Shown piece by piece: positions 60,630-64,000 of a DNA stretch of 64,000 nt. The stretch spans positions 39,202-103,201 of the forward strand of contig CAJLEF010000004.1 in NCBI GenBank assembly GCA_905205665.1, written 5' to 3'. Numbering within the stretch: position 1 is the first letter of the stretch; the number at the start of each line of letters is the position of its first letter. A model generated the notes under the pieces. That model did no database searches and was not told the DNA's origin. It was given only the letters and a program-made list of their open reading frames with translations. The DNA comes from an uncultured Bacillota bacterium. GTDB taxonomy: Bacteria > Bacillota_I > Bacilli_A > RF39 > UBA660. The position numbers were made by a program, and so were the translations under genes.

Positions 60630-63600
60630 ATGAAAAATTTTAAAGAACTTGATAAAAGAAGTGTCCATGAAGTAGAAAGTGACTTGAGTCAAAAATGGCA
60701 AGAAATGGATATTTTAAATTTATCTATTGAAAACCGTGATAAAAATAAAAACTGGGTTTTCTATGATGGACCTATTTATGCTAATGCTAAACCGGGTATT
60801 CATCATGTTTTAGCCAAGACTATTAAAGATAGTTTTTGCAAATATAAAACCATGCAAGGTTATCGTGTTTTAAGAAAAATTGGGTTAGATACTCATGGTC
60901 TTCCTATCGAAGTTAATGTTGAAAAAAAATTAGGTTTTAAAAGTAAAGCGGATATCGAGGCTTTTGGTATTGAAAATTTCTGTAAAGAATGTAATAAAGC
61001 CACAGCCACTAATATTGGCGAAGTAAATGATGTCACGCGTATGATGGGACAGTTTATTGATTGTGATCATCCTTATATTACATGTACTAATGATTATATT
61101 GAATCAGAATGGTGGCTTTTAAAAGAAATCGATAAAAAAGGTCTTTTATATTATGGTAATAAAGTTTTACCATACTGTCCAAGATGTGGGACAGAGCTTT
61201 CAGCTAATGAAGTAAGTCAAGGATATCAACAAGACAGTGTTAATACGGTTATTGTTCCTTTTAAAAGAAGTGACGTAGAAGAATATTTCCTTGTTTGGAC
61301 AACAACGCCATGGACTTTAATTGCTAATGTTGGTTTATGTGTTCATCCAAATCTTACTTATGTCAGAGTAAAAAGTGATGAAAAAGTCTATATTTTGGCT
61401 GAAAGTTTAGTAGAAAAAGTTTTTGATGGTAAAGAATATGAAATCTTAAGTTCTTGCCTTGGTAAGGATTTAGAAGGTATTTCCTATGAACAACTTTTAC
61501 CTTTTGTAAACGTAGAAGGTAATGCTTTTAAGGTAGTAAGTGATTCATATGTCACGAGTGAAGATGGAACAGGAATTGTTCATTTAGCTCCTGCTCATGG
61601 TGAAGATGACAACCGTGTTTGTAAAGAAAATGGTTTAGCTTTCTTAAACGTTGTTGATAAAGATGGAACTTACTTAGAAGGACCTTGGAAAGGCACTTTG
61701 GTTACCGATAATGAACTTGAAATTACCATTGTAAAATGGTTAAAAGAAAATAATAAACTCTTTAAGAAAATCAAAATAGTTCACGATTATCCTCATTGCT
61801 GGAGATGTAAACAACCGCTTATTTACTATGCCAAACCAGCTTGGTATATTAAAACAACGGCTTATAAAGAAGAAATTATTAAAGCTAATGAAGGTATTAA
61901 TTGGTATCCATCTTATGTGGGAACTAAACGTTTTAATAATTGGCTTTCTAATATGGTAGATTGGGGTATCAGCCGTAATCGTTACTGGGGATGTCCAATG
62001 CCTATTTGGATTTGTGATAGTTGTGGCGAGAAAAAAGTCATTGGTAGTCGTGCAGAATTAAAAGAAAATTTAATAGAAGATGTAGATATTTATAAAACGG
62101 AACTTCATCGTCCTTATGTGGATAATCTTCATTTAAAATGTCCTCATTGTGGAGGCGTTATGACGCGTATTAAAGATGTCTTAGATGTTTGGTTTGATTC
62201 AGGGGCTATGCCTTATGCTCAATACCATTATCCATTTGAAAATAAAGAACTTTTTGAATCTCAATTTCCAGCTGATTTCATCGCCGAAGGCGTTGACCAA
62301 ACAAGAGGATGGTTCAACTCTTTACTATGTATTTCAACTCTTGTCTCCGGGGTATCAAGCTTCAAAAATGTTGTTGTTAATGACATGGTTTTAGATTCTT
62401 ATGGTAAAAAAATGAGTAAGTCTGTTGGTAATATTATTGACCCAGTTAAAGAACTTACTGATTATGGGGCTGATATTATTCGTTTTTATATGATGATGGC
62501 TTCACCTGTTTGGACGCCTTTAAAATATGATGCCAATGGTTATACAGAAGTTTATTCTAAATTTATTAATCCTTTAAAAAATACTTATAGTTTCTTTCAA
62601 ATGTATGCTAATACCGATAACATTGATACAGATGAGTGCGAAGTTCCTTATGAAGATAGAGAAGAAATTGATAAATGGCTTCTTTCTAAATATAATCATT
62701 TAGTCAAATATGTAACAGATTCATTTGAAGAATTTGACTTAAATAAAGTTACAAAAGCTTTAGCTAACTTTGTTTCAGAAGATTTATCTAACTGGTATAT
62801 TAGACGTAATAGAAAAAGATTCTGGGCAAGTGATTTAGATACTTCTAAGAAAAGTGTTTACATGACAACTTATGAAGTCTTAGTTGGTCTATGTAAACTT
62901 GTGGCACCAATTTGCCCATTTATTTCCGAAGAAATTTATCAAAATTTGACAGGCGAGAAAAGTGTTCATTTAGCGGATTATCCAAAATGTGATGAAACTT
63001 TATTTAACGATGAATTAGAAGAAAAAATGGATTTAGTAAGAGATTTAATTCGCCTTGGCAGAAACGTGAGAGAAGACGTTAAAATAAAGGTTCGTGAACC
63101 ATTACAAACTGTTTATTTAGATGGTAAAAATTTAAATACTTTAAAAGATTTAGTTCCACTTATTAAAGAAGAATTAAATGTTAAAGATGTTGTTTTCATA
63201 AATGATTTAGCTTCTTACATGAATTTCTTAGTAAAACCAAATTTTAAAGAAGTTGGTAAAGTATTAGGTGCAAAAATGAAAGATTTCCAAAATATGCTTG
63301 CTAATTTAACAGATGAAGAAATCACATCTTTAGAAAATGGAGAAGAAATTCATTGTACTTTAGACGGTGAAGATATGCTTGTATCACCTAGCATGGTAGA
63401 TATTCGTGTAAGTGCTAAAGAAAATATGGCTGTGGCTATGGAAAATAATCATTTTGTTATTTTAGATACTACTCGTAGTGAAAGTCTTATTTTAGAAGGA
63501 ATAGCAAGAGAATTTGTCAGCAAAGTTCAAAATTTACGTAAAGAAAAAGATTTTAATATCACAGATCGTATTGTTATTTCTTATTATGGTACAGAAAGAT

Positions 63601-63743
63601 TTGATAAAGTCTTAAAAGATTTTAAAAATTATATTATGGATGAAACATTAGCGGTTTCCTTTATAAGTAATCCTGATATTAAAGCAAAATATGATTTAAA
63701 CGGAGAAGAAGTTTTAATTGACGTTGCTGTATGTGAAGAATAG
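60630..63743 (+). CDS. ileS: Isoleucyl-tRNA synthetase, long (type 2) form
   Basis: A 1037-residue class I synthetase. FYDGPIYANAKPGIHHVLAKTIKD contains the HIGH-region, and GKKMSKSVGNIIDP (about 594) is the KMSKS loop. An editing domain has VWTTTPWTLIANV and EDGTGIVHLAPAHGEDD. Zinc-type cysteines are in YCPRCGTELS and HCWRCKQPL. The length and motif forms match the eukaryote-like type 2 IleS, whose members are often naturally less sensitive to mupirocin. ATG 60630 has a GGAAAGGA site 7 bp upstream, right after the T-box terminator. Confidence 0.95.
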   Translation: MKNFKELDKRSVHEVESDLSQKWQEMDILNLSIENRDKNKNWVFYDGPIYANAKPGIHHVLAKTIKDSFCKYKTMQGYRVLRKIGLDTHGLPIEVNVEKKLGFKSKADIEAFGIENFCKECNKATATNIGEVNDVTRMMGQFIDCDHPYITCTNDYIESEWWLLKEIDKKGLLYYGNKVLPYCPRCGTELSANEVSQGYQQDSVNTVIVPFKRSDVEEYFLVWTTTPWTLIANVGLCVHPNLTYVRVKSDEKVYILAESLVEKVFDGKEYEILSSCLGKDLEGISYEQLLPFVNVEGNAFKVVSDSYVTSEDGTGIVHLAPAHGEDDNRVCKENGLAFLNVVDKDGTYLEGPWKGTLVTDNELEITIVKWLKENNKLFKKIKIVHDYPHCWRCKQPLIYYAKPAWYIKTTAYKEEIIKANEGINWYPSYVGTKRFNNWLSNMVDWGISRNRYWGCPMPIWICDSCGEKKVIGSRAELKENLIEDVDIYKTELHRPYVDNLHLKCPHCGGVMTRIKDVLDVWFDSGAMPYAQYHYPFENKELFESQFPADFIAEGVDQTRGWFNSLLCISTLVSGVSSFKNVVVNDMVLDSYGKKMSKSVGNIIDPVKELTDYGADIIRFYMMMASPVWTPLKYDANGYTEVYSKFINPLKNTYSFFQMYANTDNIDTDECEVPYEDREEIDKWLLSKYNHLVKYVTDSFEEFDLNKVTKALANFVSEDLSNWYIRRNRKRFWASDLDTSKKSVYMTTYEVLVGLCKLVAPICPFISEEIYQNLTGEKSVHLADYPKCDETLFNDELEEKMDLVRDLIRLGRNVREDVKIKVREPLQTVYLDGKNLNTLKDLVPLIKEELNVKDVVFINDLASYMNFLVKPNFKEVGKVLGAKMKDFQNMLANLTDEEITSLENGEEIHCTLDGEDMLVSPSMVDIRVSAKENMAVAMENNHFVILDTTRSESLILEGIAREFVSKVQNLRKEKDFNITDRIVISYYGTERFDKVLKDFKNYIMDETLAVSFISNPDIKAKYDLNGEEVLIDVAVCEE

Positions 63744-63767
63744 TCTTAATTGATTATTCTTTTTTTG
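63737..63767 (+). terminator. Terminator overlapping the end of ileS
   Basis: AGAATA (63737-63742) pairs with TATTCT (63755-63760), followed by a T-run; the stop codon is in the stem-loop. Confidence 0.65.
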
Positions 63768-63824
63768 TCAATGTAATGTAAATAAATTTTAATATAAATA
63801 ATTTTTTTGATAAATTGCACCGAA

Positions 63825-64000
63825 AAAAAAGGAAATTAGAGATTTTTCTTGTATATATAAGTAGAAGGATAATTAAAAGCCGGCAAAATTATCTTTCTTA
63901 GAAGAGGATAAATACATGATAACAGAATTAAAAGAAACAAAAAAGTTTTACAGTTGTCGTTACGACAGAACATTTAAAGAAGTCTTTTTAAAAGAAGAAA
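63825..64000 (+). repeat. Inverted third copy of the Rpn upstream region and gene start
   Basis: From about 63825 the plus strand matches the minus strand of the repeats at 34067-34893 and 35095-35921, including TTTTTCTTGTATATATAAG and AGAAGGATAATT. Scattered differences show it is older or more diverged than the tandem pair. Confidence 0.85.
63916..64000 (+). CDS. Rpn family nuclease, copy C (cut by the window edge)
   Basis: ATG 63916 follows an AGAGGA site and reads MITELKETKKFYSCRYDRTFKEVFLKEE (in parts), the same start as copies A and B with a few substitutions. About 28 codons are inside the window. It is in the opposite orientation to A and B, 28 kb away, so the segment between them is bounded by inverted repeats. 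Confidence 0.85.
   Translation, partial: MITELKETKKFYSCRYDRTFKEVFLKEE

Noticed and set aside
1..64000. CRISPR array, cas genes or a reverse transcriptase
   Set aside because: I see no regularly spaced repeats, no Cas proteins and no coding region with reverse-transcriptase motifs. The retroelement proposal therefore relies on genes outside the window.

Overview
The window is a chromosome segment of a low-GC Gram-positive bacterium (Bacillota, most likely Bacilli). Strong AT bias, AGGAGG-type ribosome sites, a sortase and a T-box leader support this. So does a gene order that matches Bacillus subtilis almost exactly (ireB-ruvX-yrzB-mltG-trmR-trhP1-trhP2-greA, and tgt ... yrzE-yrbG-ruvA-ruvB). 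TGA is a normal stop (many ATGA gene overlaps), so this is not a code-4 mollicute. The surface-protein styles suggest an uncultured gut lineage of the RF39/Erysipelotrichales kind; that placement is inference. Layout. 1-4.3 kb: D,D-carboxypeptidase, small proteins, tRNA-Met, recD2. 4.4-6.4 kb: a secreted protein whose C-terminal segment suddenly becomes GC-rich and hypervariable, followed by a structured intergenic region. 6.4-16.7 kb: an unknown 460-residue protein, then a polysaccharide locus (priming sugar transferase, three glycosyltransferases, polymerase, pyruvyl transferase, flippase, nitroreductase). 16.7-20.3 kb: an accessory patch with a HEPN-motif protein, a NERD nuclease-domain protein, two copies of a 60-bp element and a dead transposase. 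20.3-33.9 kb: a giant prepilin-like Ig-repeat protein broken by a stop, an XRE-RmlA fusion, RDD/LemA/TPM membrane proteins, a YolD/Y-family polymerase pair, a cyclophilin lipoprotein, a MerR-controlled flavodoxin/DUF362 operon, and a divergent metallopeptidase. 33.9-35.9 kb: two nearly identical Rpn-type nuclease genes in tandem; a third copy begins, inverted, at the right edge. 36-43.3 kb: a split RlhA-like U32 pair and the conserved ireB-to-greA operon. 43.3-50 kb: a GGDEF membrane protein with a frame problem at its start, a second Y-family polymerase/YolD pair, an Mbeg1-like hydrolase, tgt. 50.3-51.9 kb: a second hypervariable-tail secreted protein. 52-64 kb: yrzE, DUF421, ruvAB, a sortase substrate remnant and class B sortase, lon, an M3 peptidase, and T-box-controlled ileS. 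The most interesting signal is the pair of secreted proteins at 4.4 and 50.3 kb. They share a TasA-like N-terminus and conserved core, but each has a roughly 120-nt C-terminal block at about 55% GC, rich in NNC codons and different between the two. Each block ends in a near-identical 21-nt sequence, and an inverted repeat follows the gene. This is what variable regions of a diversity-generating retroelement look like. No reverse transcriptase or template repeat is visible here, so the driver would have to lie elsewhere in the genome.
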